Under the pieces are notes generated by a model that worked only from the letters and a program-made list of their open reading frames with translations, was not told where the DNA came from and searched no databases. Positions 7,887 to 18,007 of a DNA stretch of 42,761 bases are shown piece after piece. The DNA lies in assembly GCA_947629755.1 (NCBI GenBank), contig CANREY010000008.1, forward strand, positions 1 through 42,761. Direction: 5' to 3'. Source of the DNA: an uncultured Oscillospiraceae bacterium (lineage in GTDB: Bacteria > Bacillota > Clostridia > Oscillospirales > Oscillospiraceae). The translations under genes and the position numbers were made by a program. Each line of letters opens with the position of its first letter. Position 1 is the stretch's first letter.

Positions 7887-9143
7887 GTGGCGGAGCTTAA
7901 ATATTGGATATGGCTTTCAAATATCCGGGGCGTTGCAAGAGCGGACGAGCTTAAGCTCCTTGAGCACTTCGGCTCGCCTGAGGGGATATATTTCGCAAGA
8001 GAGCGAGAGCTCGGCTCAGTCCTTGAGCGGGGATACGAGCCCCTTTTGAATAAGGACCTTTCGGAGGCAAAGGGCATAATGTCGTTTTGCGGAGAAAACG
8101 GCTATACGGTGATGACACTTGCCGACGCGTCATACCCGGCAAGGCTCAAGAATATATTTGACCCGCCGCTGGTGCTCTACATACGCGGGCGGCTCCCAAA
8201 TTTGGACGAGGAGGTGGCCGTGGCGGTGGTGGGCACACGGAGCTGTACGCCCTACGGTGTGGTCACCGCCGAGAAGATAGGCTACGAGATGGCCAGAAGC
8301 GGCGCGGTGGTGGTCACGGGCCTCGCCCGTGGCATCGACTCCGCCGCGGCCCGCGGGGCCCTGAGGGCCGGAGGACGCGTGGTGGGCGTTCTGGGCAACG
8401 GGATAGACATAGTGTACCCCAAGTCCAACGCCGGGCTATTTGACGACGTGGCCGCCACGGGAGCGATCATTACGGAATTTGCCCCCGGCACACCGCCGGA
8501 GGGCAGGAATTTTCCCATAAGAAACAGGATACTCTCCGGCATAAGCCTTGGGGTGACGCTCATAGAGGCCCCGGAGCGCTCCGGGGCGCTGATAACGGCG
8601 TCTCTTGCGCTGGAGCAGGGCCGGGACGTTTTCGTGGTGCCGGGGAATATAGACGCGGACTCCTGCCGGGGTTCCAACGGCCTTTTGCGTGAGGGGGCCA
8701 GCCCCGTATTTTCCGGCTGGGACATCGTGGGCTCATATGAGGCGATGTATCCAGACAAGGTCACGGCCCCTGAGGGCGGAAAGCTCAAGGACCTTGAGGA
8801 GGACGCTAAGGATAAGCTTTTAAAGGGAGAGCTATCCGAGGCGGGGAAAAAGAAAAAACGGCCCGCGGAGGAGCGCCCAAAGCGCCCTTCGACAAAAAAA
8901 GTAATTGACAACGGCGATGGGCCGGGTTATATTGACATAATAGTAGACCCGGACACGCTGACGCTTGACGAGCGGGCGGTCCTCGCGGCAATGGAGGGCA
9001 AGACCCACATCGACGACATAACCGTAAAGAGCGGCCTTCCGGCCCAAGCGGTGATGTCGGCGCTGACGATGCTGGAGATAACGGGCCTTGTCACCCAAGA
9101 GCCGGGGAAATTCTTCGTTCCCCACTACAAATTCAGCAGTTAA
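7887..9143 (+). CDS. dprA: DNA-processing protein DprA
   Basis: GTG start with aaaggagg RBS; VGTRSCTPYG, GLARGIDSAAARGAL, GNGIDIVYPKSN, EFAPGTPPEGRNFPIRNRILSGIS motifs and C-terminal winged-helix region. Confidence 0.96.
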   Translation: MAELKYWIWLSNIRGVARADELKLLEHFGSPEGIYFARERELGSVLERGYEPLLNKDLSEAKGIMSFCGENGYTVMTLADASYPARLKNIFDPPLVLYIRGRLPNLDEEVAVAVVGTRSCTPYGVVTAEKIGYEMARSGAVVVTGLARGIDSAAARGALRAGGRVVGVLGNGIDIVYPKSNAGLFDDVAATGAIITEFAPGTPPEGRNFPIRNRILSGISLGVTLIEAPERSGALITASLALEQGRDVFVVPGNIDADSCRGSNGLLREGASPVFSGWDIVGSYEAMYPDKVTAPEGGKLKDLEEDAKDKLLKGELSEAGKKKKRPAEERPKRPSTKKVIDNGDGPGYIDIIVDPDTLTLDERAVLAAMEGKTHIDDITVKSGLPAQAVMSALTMLEITGLVTQEPGKFFVPHYKFSS

Positions 9144-9185
9144 AGCATTTTGGCGTTTGAAAATTGAGAAGGACAGGTTTTTGAG

Positions 9186-11510
9186 ATGGCGAAAGCTGAC
9201 AATCTTGTTATAGTCGAGTCTCCGGCGAAGGCCAAGACTATCGGAAAATATCTGGGGCCTGAGTACAAGGTCACGGCCTCCATGGGGCATCTGCGGGACC
9301 TCCCCAAGAGCACCATGGGCGTGGACATAGAGGCCGGCTTCGTGCCCGACTACCGGCCCGTGAAGGGGCGGGAGGAGACAATACGTGAGCTTGAGAAGGC
9401 CGCGAAGGCATCAAAGCGCGTGTATCTGGCCACCGACCCGGACCGGGAGGGCGAGGCCATAAGCTGGCATTTAAAGGAGCTTCTGCACATACCCGACGAC
9501 GAGGTGTACAGGGTGACCTTCAACGAGATAACAAAGCGGGTGGTGAATGAGAGCATCAAGCACCCACGGCCCATAGATCAGGACCTGGTGGACGCCCAGC
9601 AGGCAAGGAGGATACTTGACCGGATAGTGGGCTACAAGCTCTCGCCCCTTCTGTGGACTAAGCTCAAATACGGCCTATCCGCCGGACGTGTCCAGTCCGT
9701 GGCCACAAGGCTCGTGGTGGACAGGGAGGAGGAGATACGGGCCTTCGTCCCTGAGGAATACTGGACGCTGGACGCCCGGCTCCGGCACTCCTCCGGCGAG
9801 CTTTTCACCGCAAAATACGTGGGAAGGGCCGGGAAGAAGGCGGAGCTCAGAGCTGAGGCGGACGTGAAGGCCGTGGAGGACGAGGTGAGGAACGCCGTCT
9901 TCACCGTGTCCTCCGTCAAGCGTAAGGACGTAAAGCGCTCCCCCGCGCCCCCCTTCATAACCTCCAGCTTACAGCAGGAGGCCAGCCGTAAGCTTGGCAT
10001 GACGCCCAAGCGCACAATGGCCGTGGCCCAACAGCTCTATGAGGGCGTGGACATCGAGGGCGTGGGCACCGTGGGACTTATCACCTACATGCGTACCGAC
10101 TCCCTGCGCCTTTCCGAGGAGGCTCTGGCCGCCGCCGGAGGGCTCATAAGGGCCAGATACGGGGAGGAATATTATAACGGCTCCCCACGGCGCTTTAAGA
10201 ACAAAAATTCCGCTCAGGACGCACACGAGGCAATAAGACCCTCGGTCCCGGAGCTCACGCCCGACAGGGTCCGCGCCTCCCTCTTGCCTGAGCAGTACAG
10301 GCTATATAAGCTTGTGTGGAACAGATTTATTGCAAGCCAGATGGCCCAAGCAATATACGACAGCGTGTCCATGGACATCGACGCCAACGGCCACACCTTC
10401 AGGACCGGCTATCAGGCCGTGAAATTCCCCGGCTTTACCGCCGTATACGAGGAGGGCCGTGACGAGGAGTCAAGCGAGCGCCAGACGGCGCTGCCTGTTT
10501 TGCGCGAGGGTGAGACGGTGGAGCTTGCGGAGCTCATAAAGGAGCAGAAATTCACCCAGCCGCCCACCAGATACACCGAGGCGAGCTTAATTCGGGAGAT
10601 GGAGGAGACGGGCATCGGCCGGCCCTCCACCTACGCCCCCACCATATCGACTATCCTTGACAGGGAATACGTGGTGAAGGACGGCAAGAGCTTAAAGCCC
10701 ACGCCATTGGGCGAGGTGGTGACAAAGCTCATGAAGGAGCGCTTCGCCGACATCGTCTCTCCCGGCTTCACCGCCGGTATGGAGGAGACGCTTGACAGCG
10801 TTGAGAAGGGCGAGAAGCCATGGAAGCAGGTGCTGTCCGAGTTTTACGGCGGCTTTGCCCAGTCGCTGGAGGACGCGGAGAAGGCGCTGGAGGGGACACA
10901 TCTAAAGATACCCGACGAGGAGACGGACGAGGTCTGCCCTGAGTGCGGGCGTAAGCTGGTGGTGAAAAACGGCCGGTTCGGGCGGTTTCTTGCCTGCCCC
11001 GGATTTCCGGAGTGTAAATTCACAAAGCCCATCGTGGTGGAGATGCCCGGAAAGTGCCCCAAGTGCGGCTCGCGCATCTTAAAGCGCACCAGCAAGAACG
11101 GCTACACCTACTACGCCTGCGAAAAGCGCGAGTGCGGCTTTATGACCTGGGACGTGCCCACAAAGGACAACTGCCCGGAGTGCGGCCACACGTTGTTTAA
11201 GAAAAGCGGCAGGGGGTTCCAGAAGGCCTTCTGCGTAAACGAGCACTGCTCCCGGTTCGTCCCTGAGGACAAGCGCGGCTATAAGCGCAAGAGCGCGGGT
11301 GAGGGCGAGGCGGCAAATACGGAAGATGCGCCCGCAGAGAATAAGGATACCGCCAAAAAGACGGCGGGAGCCACGAAAAAGTCAGCCGGTACTACGAAAA
11401 AGACAGCCGGTACCGCAAAAAAGACCACCGGCGCCACGAAAAAGACAGCCGCCAAGACGACCGCCTCCGCCAAGAGGCCCGCCGCCCGTAAGACCGGGGG
11501 AGAGAGCTGA
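9186..11510 (+). CDS. topA: DNA topoisomerase I
   Basis: [66 protein letters not shown]-terminal zinc ribbons. Confidence 0.98.
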   Translation: MAKADNLVIVESPAKAKTIGKYLGPEYKVTASMGHLRDLPKSTMGVDIEAGFVPDYRPVKGREETIRELEKAAKASKRVYLATDPDREGEAISWHLKELLHIPDDEVYRVTFNEITKRVVNESIKHPRPIDQDLVDAQQARRILDRIVGYKLSPLLWTKLKYGLSAGRVQSVATRLVVDREEEIRAFVPEEYWTLDARLRHSSGELFTAKYVGRAGKKAELRAEADVKAVEDEVRNAVFTVSSVKRKDVKRSPAPPFITSSLQQEASRKLGMTPKRTMAVAQQLYEGVDIEGVGTVGLITYMRTDSLRLSEEALAAAGGLIRARYGEEYYNGSPRRFKNKNSAQDAHEAIRPSVPELTPDRVRASLLPEQYRLYKLVWNRFIASQMAQAIYDSVSMDIDANGHTFRTGYQAVKFPGFTAVYEEGRDEESSERQTALPVLREGETVELAELIKEQKFTQPPTRYTEASLIREMEETGIGRPSTYAPTISTILDREYVVKDGKSLKPTPLGEVVTKLMKERFADIVSPGFTAGMEETLDSVEKGEKPWKQVLSEFYGGFAQSLEDAEKALEGTHLKIPDEETDEVCPECGRKLVVKNGRFGRFLACPGFPECKFTKPIVVEMPGKCPKCGSRILKRTSKNGYTYYACEKRECGFMTWDVPTKDNCPECGHTLFKKSGRGFQKAFCVNEHCSRFVPEDKRGYKRKSAGEGEAANTEDAPAENKDTAKKTAGATKKSAGTTKKTAGTAKKTTGATKKTAAKTTASAKRPAARKTGGES
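11352..11456 (+). repeat. Five 21-bp coding repeats (7-aa basic heptads) in the topA C-terminus
   Basis: [35 protein letters not shown]. Confidence 0.9.
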
Positions 11511-12808
11511 TGGGCGTCACGGTGGTTGGCGCGGGCCTTGCCGGGTGCGAGGCCGCCTGGCAGCTGGCCGAGAGGGGCATTGAGGTTACGCTTTGGGAGA
11601 TGAAGCCCGAAAAGCGCTCACCGGCTCACGTGTCGGACAGCTTTGCCGAGCTTGTGTGCTCCAACTCCTTAAGGTCCGACGAGCTTTCAAACGCCGTGGG
11701 GCTTTTGAAGGAGGAGATGCGGCGCTTGGGCTCCGTCATAATGTCCTGCGCCGACGCCCACCGTGTCCCCGCCGGGGGAGCCCTGGCCGTGGACCGGGAG
11801 GGCTTTTCAAAGGACGTGACGGAGAGGATAAAGGCCCACCCCAACATAACTGTCCGCTCCGGCGAGGTCACCAAAATACCGGAGGGGCGCGTAATAATCG
11901 CTACCGGGCCCCTGACCGAGGGGGCCATGGCGGAGGAGATTGAGCGGCTTTGCCCCGGTACGGACCTTCACTTTTTCGACGCGGTGGCCCCCATCGTGAC
12001 GCTGGAGAGCGTGGACATGGAGAGCGCATGGTTCGCCTCCCGCTACGACAAGGGGACAGCAGATTATGTAAACTGCCCCATGGAGAAGGAAGAGTACATC
12101 GCCTTCGTTAACGAGCTGTGCGCCGCTCAGCAGGCGGAGCTTCACGGCTTTGAGGACTCAGGGGTTTTCGAGGGGTGTATGCCCGTGGAGGTCATGGCGA
12201 GGCGCGGCCTCGACACTCTCCGCTACGGCCCCATGAAGCCCGTGGGACTTCGGGACCCGAAGACGGGCCGGGAGCCCTACGCCGTGGTACAGCTTCGCAT
12301 GGACAACGCCGAGGGCACGCTATATAATCTGGTTGGATTTCAGACCCACCTTAAATTCCCGGAGCAGCGGCGTGTATTTTCCATGATACCGGCCCTTAAA
12401 AACGCCCGGTTTGTGCGCTACGGGGTCATGCACCGCAATACGTACTTAAATTCGCCAAAGCTCCTTGACAGGTACTACCGTTTAAAAGTCGAGCCCCGTA
12501 TCTCCTTCGCCGGGCAGATGACCGGGGTGGAGGGATATATCGAGTCCGCTGCCTCCGGTATGCTGGCGGGCATCGAGACGGCGCGGGAGGTTTTGGACAT
12601 GCCCCCGGCGGACTTCCCGCAGGAGACCGCCATCGGCGCGCTGGCGCTCTATATCTCCGGCGGGAGCGTGGGGGACTTCGCCCCAATGAACATAAATTTC
12701 GGCATCATCGCGCCACTCGGCTACAAGGTCCGGGGCAAGCGCAACAAAAACGCCGCCATATCTGAGCGCAGTCTTGATATTATAGAGAACATGAGGGCCG
12801 GACTGTGA
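11510..12808 (+). CDS. trmFO: tRNA (uracil-5-)-methyltransferase TrmFO, folate-dependent
   Basis: TGATG overlap with top[52 protein letters not shown] motifs. Confidence 0.97.
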   Translation: MGVTVVGAGLAGCEAAWQLAERGIEVTLWEMKPEKRSPAHVSDSFAELVCSNSLRSDELSNAVGLLKEEMRRLGSVIMSCADAHRVPAGGALAVDREGFSKDVTERIKAHPNITVRSGEVTKIPEGRVIIATGPLTEGAMAEEIERLCPGTDLHFFDAVAPIVTLESVDMESAWFASRYDKGTADYVNCPMEKEEYIAFVNELCAAQQAELHGFEDSGVFEGCMPVEVMARRGLDTLRYGPMKPVGLRDPKTGREPYAVVQLRMDNAEGTLYNLVGFQTHLKFPEQRRVFSMIPALKNARFVRYGVMHRNTYLNSPKLLDRYYRLKVEPRISFAGQMTGVEGYIESAASGMLAGIETAREVLDMPPADFPQETAIGALALYISGGSVGDFAPMNINFGIIAPLGYKVRGKRNKNAAISERSLDIIENMRAGL

Positions 12809-12911
12809 GCGCGGACGCCGAGGGCCGAGAGGACGCGGGACCTGACGGAGCTCGTAACGAGACATTAAACAGCGATAAACTCTTGAAAATCCAAGAGAAA
12901 GAGGGATACAC

Positions 12912-13940
12912 ATGAAAATCATAGTGGACGCCATGGGAGGGGACAACGCCCCACTGGAGATCGTCAAGGGCGCGCTTATGGCCGCGAAGGAGTTTGGAGT
13001 TGACATAACTCTTGTTGGGCAGGGCGAGGCCATATTGCGCTCCCTTGAGGAGCTGGGGGAGGGGGACCTTCCCGGCAATGTGGAGATAGCCAACGCCACC
13101 CAAGTCGTGGAGATGGAGGACGATCCCGCCACGGTGACGAAGTTCAAGGCCGACTCCTCCATGACCGTGGGCTTAAAGCTCCTTCACGAGGGCAAGGCCG
13201 ACGCCATGGTCTCCGCCGGGTCCACCGGGGCGCTCCTCTCCGGGGCCACGCTGGTGGTAAAGCGGGTGAAGGGCGTCCGCCGGGCCTGCCTCGCCCCCGT
13301 AGCGCCCACGCCCTCAAACGGCGGCACGGTGCTGGTGGACGTGGGGGCCAACGCCGAGTGCACCCCGGAGTATCTTCTTCAATTCGCCTTCATGGGCTAC
13401 TATTTCGCGAAATCCGTCAAGGGCATAGACAGGCCGAAGGTGGGCCTTCTCAACATCGGCGTTGAGGAGACGAAGGGCAACGAGCTATATAAGGAGACGT
13501 ACAAGCTCCTCAAAAAGGCCGGGGACGAGGGAAGGATAAACTTCATCGGCAACGTGGAGGCCAGAGAGCTCATGGACGGCGTGTGCGACGTGCTGGTCTC
13601 CGACGGCTTTACGGGCAATGTGCTCTTAAAATCCTTTGAGGGCATGGGCATATATTTCATGCGGGAGATAAAGTCCATGCTCAAAAAGAACGCCGTATCC
13701 AAGGTGGCGGCCCTCATACTTAAAAAGGACCTGACGGCCCTTAAAAAGCAGGTGAGCTCCGACGAGGTGGGCGGCACGGCGCTTTTGGGGATACAAAAGC
13801 CGGTCATAAAGGCCCACGGCTCCTCCGACGCCTACGCCATACGCTCGGCCATACGTCAGGCCATGGCGGCGGTGGAGAGCGACGTGGCCGGGACCATCGC
13901 CGAGAACATAGAGTACATGAAGGTGGAGTCCGTCCAGTAA
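12912..13940 (+). CDS. plsX: Phosphate acyltransferase PlsX
   Basis: IIVDAMGGDNAPLEIVKGA, SAGSTGALLSGATL, DVGANAECTPEYLLQFA, SDGFTGNVLLKSFEG motifs. Confidence 0.97.
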   Translation: MKIIVDAMGGDNAPLEIVKGALMAAKEFGVDITLVGQGEAILRSLEELGEGDLPGNVEIANATQVVEMEDDPATVTKFKADSSMTVGLKLLHEGKADAMVSAGSTGALLSGATLVVKRVKGVRRACLAPVAPTPSNGGTVLVDVGANAECTPEYLLQFAFMGYYFAKSVKGIDRPKVGLLNIGVEETKGNELYKETYKLLKKAGDEGRINFIGNVEARELMDGVCDVLVSDGFTGNVLLKSFEGMGIYFMREIKSMLKKNAVSKVAALILKKDLTALKKQVSSDEVGGTALLGIQKPVIKAHGSSDAYAIRSAIRQAMAAVESDVAGTIAENIEYMKVESVQ

Positions 13941-13952
13941 AGGAGCGGTGAC

Positions 13953-14627
13953 ATGGAGAGATTAGAAGAACGAATAGGCTACCGTTTCAAAAATCCCGGA
14001 CTGCTCAATAACGCACTGACCCACAGCTCCTACTCCAACGAGAACAGGAGCCTTGCTGTGCCCTGCAACGAGCGGCTTGAGTTTCTGGGAGACGCGGTGG
14101 TGGGCTTCATCGTGGCGGGGTACCTCTACGGGAAATTCCCCAACCTGCCTGAGGGGCGTATGACGCGGCTCCGGGCGGAGCTTGTGTGCGAGCGGGGCCT
14201 AAACAATGTGTCTCAGGCCATCGGCCTTGGGGAGTACCTGCTTTTAGGCCACGGGGAGAACCTTAACGGCGGCCGGGAGCGGCCGAGCATCAACGCCGAC
14301 GCGGTGGAGGCACTTATCGCCGCCATCTATCTTGACGGCGGACTTTCGGCGGCGGAGAAATTTATACGTAAATTCATAATCGACGTATTCGAGGCCGGCA
14401 ACTCCCACCCGGAGCGGGACTACAAGTCCGAGCTTCAGGAGCTCGTACAGCAGAAAAGCGGCCAGGTGCTGGAGTACCGCCACGTGTCCGAGTCGGGCCC
14501 GGACCACATGAAGGTCTTCACCGTGGAGGTGGCGCTGAACGGCAACGCCGTATCAAGGGCCGAGGGACGCAGTAAGAAGGACGCGGAGCAGCACGCCGCC
14601 GCCGCGGCGCTGGAGGCGCTGAAGTGA
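13953..14627 (+). CDS. rnc: Ribonuclease III
   Basis: NERLEFLGDAVVGFIV motif, KSELQELVQQKSGQVLEYR, C-terminal dsRBD (SKKDAEQHAAAAALEAL). Confidence 0.97.
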   Translation: MERLEERIGYRFKNPGLLNNALTHSSYSNENRSLAVPCNERLEFLGDAVVGFIVAGYLYGKFPNLPEGRMTRLRAELVCERGLNNVSQAIGLGEYLLLGHGENLNGGRERPSINADAVEALIAAIYLDGGLSAAEKFIRKFIIDVFEAGNSHPERDYKSELQELVQQKSGQVLEYRHVSESGPDHMKVFTVEVALNGNAVSRAEGRSKKDAEQHAAAAALEALK

Positions 14628-15628
14628 CGGCTAAAAGAAGTATAATCCCGGTCTTCGTGCCCCATTTGGGGTGCCCCCACATGTGCGTATTTTGCAATCA
14701 GCGGCGCATCTCCGGCGAGCAGTCCCCGGCGAGGGCGGAGGACGTCACGAGAGCCGTCAGGGAGGGCCTTGGGCGGCTGGGGGATAACGCCGGGGCCACG
14801 TTGGCCTTTTACGGCGGGAGCTTTACGGCAATACCGGCGGAGGAGCAGGAGGAGCTTCTCGGCGCGGCGTTGCCTTTTTTGCGCTCCGGCCAGATACGCG
14901 ACATACGCCTGTCCACCCGGCCCGACGCGGTCGATGCCGTAACGCTGGAGAGGCTCAAAAAATACGGCGTCAGGACCGTGGAGCTGGGAGTACAGTCCAT
15001 GGACGGGGAGGTCCTGCGCCTGTCCGAGCGGGGCCACACAGCCGAAGACGCCCGGAGGGCGGCGAAAGCGGTGAAGGACGCGGGCTTTGAGCTCATTTTG
15101 CAGATGATGACCGGCCTTCCCGGTGACACGCCGGAGAAAAGCATTAAGACCGCCCGCGAGTTTGTGAAAATGCGCCCCGACGGGGTGAGGATATACCCCA
15201 CGGTCATAATAAGGGACACGCCCCTATACGATCTCTGGCTTGCCGGTGAATACGCCGAGCACACGGTCAGTGACGCGGTGGAGCTGTGCGCGGTCCTTGC
15301 GGACATATTTGACAAGGCCCATATCCCGGTGGTCAGGCTGGGCCTCAACCCAACGGACGACTTAAGCTCCGGCGACGCTGTGGCCGGGGCCTACCACCCG
15401 GCGCTGGGGGAGCTCGTGCTGGCGAGACGGTACCTCGACCGGGAGCGCAAGCTTCTGAGCGCCGACGACCGGGGGAAGGACGTGGTTTTCGCCGTAAAAA
15501 AAGGCCGCGTCTCCGCCGCCACGGGCCAGAAACGCGGAAATTCCGAAGCTCTCAAGTCCGAATTTGGCCTTAAAAGCGTAAAATTTGTTGAGGCCGATAT
15601 GCCGGACGTGACGGTGAGAAGGGTATGA
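14624..15628 (+). CDS. Radical SAM protein (Elp3/coproporphyrinogen oxidase-like fold)
   Basis: GTG start overlapping rnc stop; CPHMCVFCNQ cluster motif, FYGGSFTAIP, ELGVQSMD, MMTGLPGDTPE. Confidence 0.9.
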   Translation: MTAKRSIIPVFVPHLGCPHMCVFCNQRRISGEQSPARAEDVTRAVREGLGRLGDNAGATLAFYGGSFTAIPAEEQEELLGAALPFLRSGQIRDIRLSTRPDAVDAVTLERLKKYGVRTVELGVQSMDGEVLRLSERGHTAEDARRAAKAVKDAGFELILQMMTGLPGDTPEKSIKTAREFVKMRPDGVRIYPTVIIRDTPLYDLWLAGEYAEHTVSDAVELCAVLADIFDKAHIPVVRLGLNPTDDLSSGDAVAGAYHPALGELVLARRYLDRERKLLSADDRGKDVVFAVKKGRVSAATGQKRGNSEALKSEFGLKSVKFVEADMPDVTVRRV

Positions 15629-15639
15629 GATGGTATACC

Positions 15640-15820
15640 CCCTTTTTGGAAAAGGCTGCGCCCGCAGGCGCGTTTCGGAGGCCAACCGCCGCAACGCGGC
15701 GGCTCTTGGGCCGGAGATGGGCAGGGGGGATTAGAGCCTCCGTTGGACGACAGTGGAAGCGACGACGCATAAGCTCGAACCCCCCGGCCCTGCGGGGCCG
15801 CCCCCTTTCCGAAAGGGGGG
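15640..15820. repeat. Cluster of GC-rich intergenic hairpins
   Basis: Stems at 15656-15667, 15686-15702 (CCGCCGC-AAC-GCGGCGG), 15786-15799 (GGCCC-TGCG-GGGCC), 15801-15819 (CCCCCTTTC-C-GAAAGGGGG). Confidence 0.75.
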
Positions 15821-15856
15821 CGGGGAATATGGTTGCGCCCTCGGCGCTTATTTAAA

Positions 15857-15940
15857 TAGGGGAGGGTTTAGAACCCTCCCCTACGGCGATTATTGGGAAA
15901 TTTACCGTTCAACCCGTAGGGGCGGGTCCCAGACCCGCCC
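15857..15940. repeat. Inverted pair of related hairpins (CCGTAGGGGnGGGT...ACCCnCCC)
   Basis: Hairpin A 15857-15883 (minus orientation) and hairpin B 15915-15940 (plus) share CCGTAGGGGnGGGT and differ by compensatory pair changes. Confidence 0.8.
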
Positions 15941-16018
15941 GCTCCCACGTCCCGCCCGCGGGCGACACCACCCAGCCTCCCAACGCTCACGGAGAGGAAC
16001 GCCGCGAAGCCCAAGTTT

Positions 16019-17998
16019 TCAATCAGCGCCGGAGGCGCAACCTTTGGGTTCGCGGTATACATCGTAATTGATCGGGGTGTGGACGAGGTAGGCGGTCTTA
16101 CCGTAGATGAGCTCCGCCGGCAAGCGCCAGGGGAGGGCGTCGGCGAATTTGTCGGCGACGAGAGCTCCGCCGGCGTAGATTTGTGCCACGTCGAAATCGA
16201 GAGGCACGGTGACAAAGCCCTTGTCAGTTGGGACTGAAAGCTTGTGCCATATAAGGGGCCCGTCGCCGGAGAGGCGAAGCTCCTCAATGTACTCAGGCTC
16301 GAAGGGCTGGGGGCAGGGGGTGAGGGTGAGCGGCGTGTCTGCGGGGAGCTTGCCGTTATCAAAGCATATATCCCCGTCCACCCGGCGCAGTCTCAGGGCC
16401 TTTTCCCATGGCACGGTCCGAATGCGCGCGCCTCCGACGTCGAAGTCCGAGACCACGTCCGGCAGCGGGGACCTGATCTCGCCGTCCTCAAAGCAGTAGT
16501 CCGGCGCTATGCCCGGTATGGCGGCGAAATAGTATGTGTTCCCAACTTGGCAGATGAGCTGCGCCGTGGCCCACCTGAGCGTCTCCGTGCCCACGGGCAG
16601 GTTGAAGGGCAGGATAAAGGCCGAGTTGCCCGGTACGGTGATTGAGGGGAAGCGGACATTGAGGGGGCAGAGCTCCACGTCTTTGGCGTCGGGCATGTCC
16701 ATGTGCCGCTGGTAGCGGCTGACGAAAACAAAGCCCTTTTCGCCGTCTGTGCGCATGGCATAGCGGAGCCTCTCCCGGTCCTCAGGCGGGACATACTCCG
16801 GGGAGCCCACATGCTCCATGGGGGCCAGAATGTCCCCGAAGTCCTGAACAAAAAGGTGCAGCAGGTTCAGCAGCCCGTACTGTGGCCGCTCCTCCCCGTA
16901 CTGGGAGATGGGGGCCTGAAAGTCATAGTTTAAGATGGGCAGATCGTTGGGGTAGCCGGTGGCACGGGACTCCTGAAGGGTGCTGAGCTTGCCCAGCTTA
17001 TTTGTGCCCCCGTGGTACATGTAGGAGCCCATCAAATTGTTGCCACAGCCCAGCTTCACCAGCGCCAGCGCGTAGGCGTCCATGGGCGACACCGTGGGCC
17101 GCCGGTGGTAGGTGGGCTGGAGGCCGGGCCCCAGCTCGCATGTGGCGAAGGGGTAGCGCTCGTAGGGCATACGCCAGCCGTCAGTGTCCGTGGCCATGGG
17201 GTCGGATAGCCACCAGGAGGTCTCATTGCGAATGGGAAGGAATGTAAAGTGCTTGGAGGGCGCAAGCTCCTTTGTCGTCTCCGCCCAAGGGGCGTCGGCG
17301 TAGCCGCTGAACACGGGCAGAAACTCGTCCACCGGTATCCTCGCCCCGTAGGTGGCGTTCCAGCCGGTCACGGTCCACAGGGGCACGTTGTAGCCGATCT
17401 TTTGGGCCAGACGCTTGAGGGCCAGAAGGTGGTCCGCGTCATGGGTAAACTCGTTTTCTATCTGCACGCCGACGATGGGCCCGCCGTCCGAGTAAAAAAG
17501 CCCCCTGACCTCCTCAAATATACGCCTGTACCATTTTTCGGCGATGGCCATGTACTCAGGGTCGTTGGTGCGCAGCTTCACCGGCTTTTCCATGAGCCAG
17601 TCCGGGAGCCCCCCGCAGCGCGTCTCCCCGTGGCACCAGGGGCCGATGCGGATTATGACGTCAAGGCCCAACGCGGCGCACTCCTTTATAAACGCCCGCA
17701 GGTCCTTGTCCCCGGTGAAATCGTACTCCCCCTCAATCTCCTCGTGGTAGTTCCAGAAGATATAGGTGGATATTATGTTAACTCCGCCGTGCTTCATTTT
17801 GGCGAGCTCGTCGTGCCAGCGCTCCCGGCTGTCACGGGAGAAGTGGTACTCGCCCATGACACCGATCCATGGCCTGCCGTCCCGCTCAAGGTAGAGGGAA
17901 TTGACCTCGATGCTCCCGCCGGAGGGGCTTTTGCCGCCGAGCTTTAAGTGCCCGCGAAGTATCTCCGAGGGCCTGTACTCCGAAAATCCGTACTCCAT
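16019..17998 (-). CDS. Glycoside hydrolase family 35 (beta-galactosidase-like)
   Basis: GVMGEYHFSRDSRERWHDELAKMKHGGVNIISTYIFWNYHEEIEGEYDF, IRIGPWCHGETRCGGLPDWL, VGVQIENEF motifs. Confidence 0.92.
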   Translation of the reverse strand: MEYGFSEYRPSEILRGHLKLGGKSPSGGSIEVNSLYLERDGRPWIGVMGEYHFSRDSRERWHDELAKMKHGGVNIISTYIFWNYHEEIEGEYDFTGDKDLRAFIKECAALGLDVIIRIGPWCHGETRCGGLPDWLMEKPVKLRTNDPEYMAIAEKWYRRIFEEVRGLFYSDGGPIVGVQIENEFTHDADHLLALKRLAQKIGYNVPLWTVTGWNATYGARIPVDEFLPVFSGYADAPWAETTKELAPSKHFTFLPIRNETSWWLSDPMATDTDGWRMPYERYPFATCELGPGLQPTYHRRPTVSPMDAYALALVKLGCGNNLMGSYMYHGGTNKLGKLSTLQESRATGYPNDLPILNYDFQAPISQYGEERPQYGLLNLLHLFVQDFGDILAPMEHVGSPEYVPPEDRERLRYAMRTDGEKGFVFVSRYQRHMDMPDAKDVELCPLNVRFPSITVPGNSAFILPFNLPVGTETLRWATAQLICQVGNTYYFAAIPGIAPDYCFEDGEIRSPLPDVVSDFDVGGARIRTVPWEKALRLRRVDGDICFDNGKLPADTPLTLTPCPQPFEPEYIEELRLSGDGPLIWHKLSVPTDKGFVTVPLDFDVAQIYAGGALVADKFADALPWRLPAELIYGKTAYLVHTPINYDVYREPKGCASGAD

Positions 17999-18007
17999 TT
18001 TGTCCTC

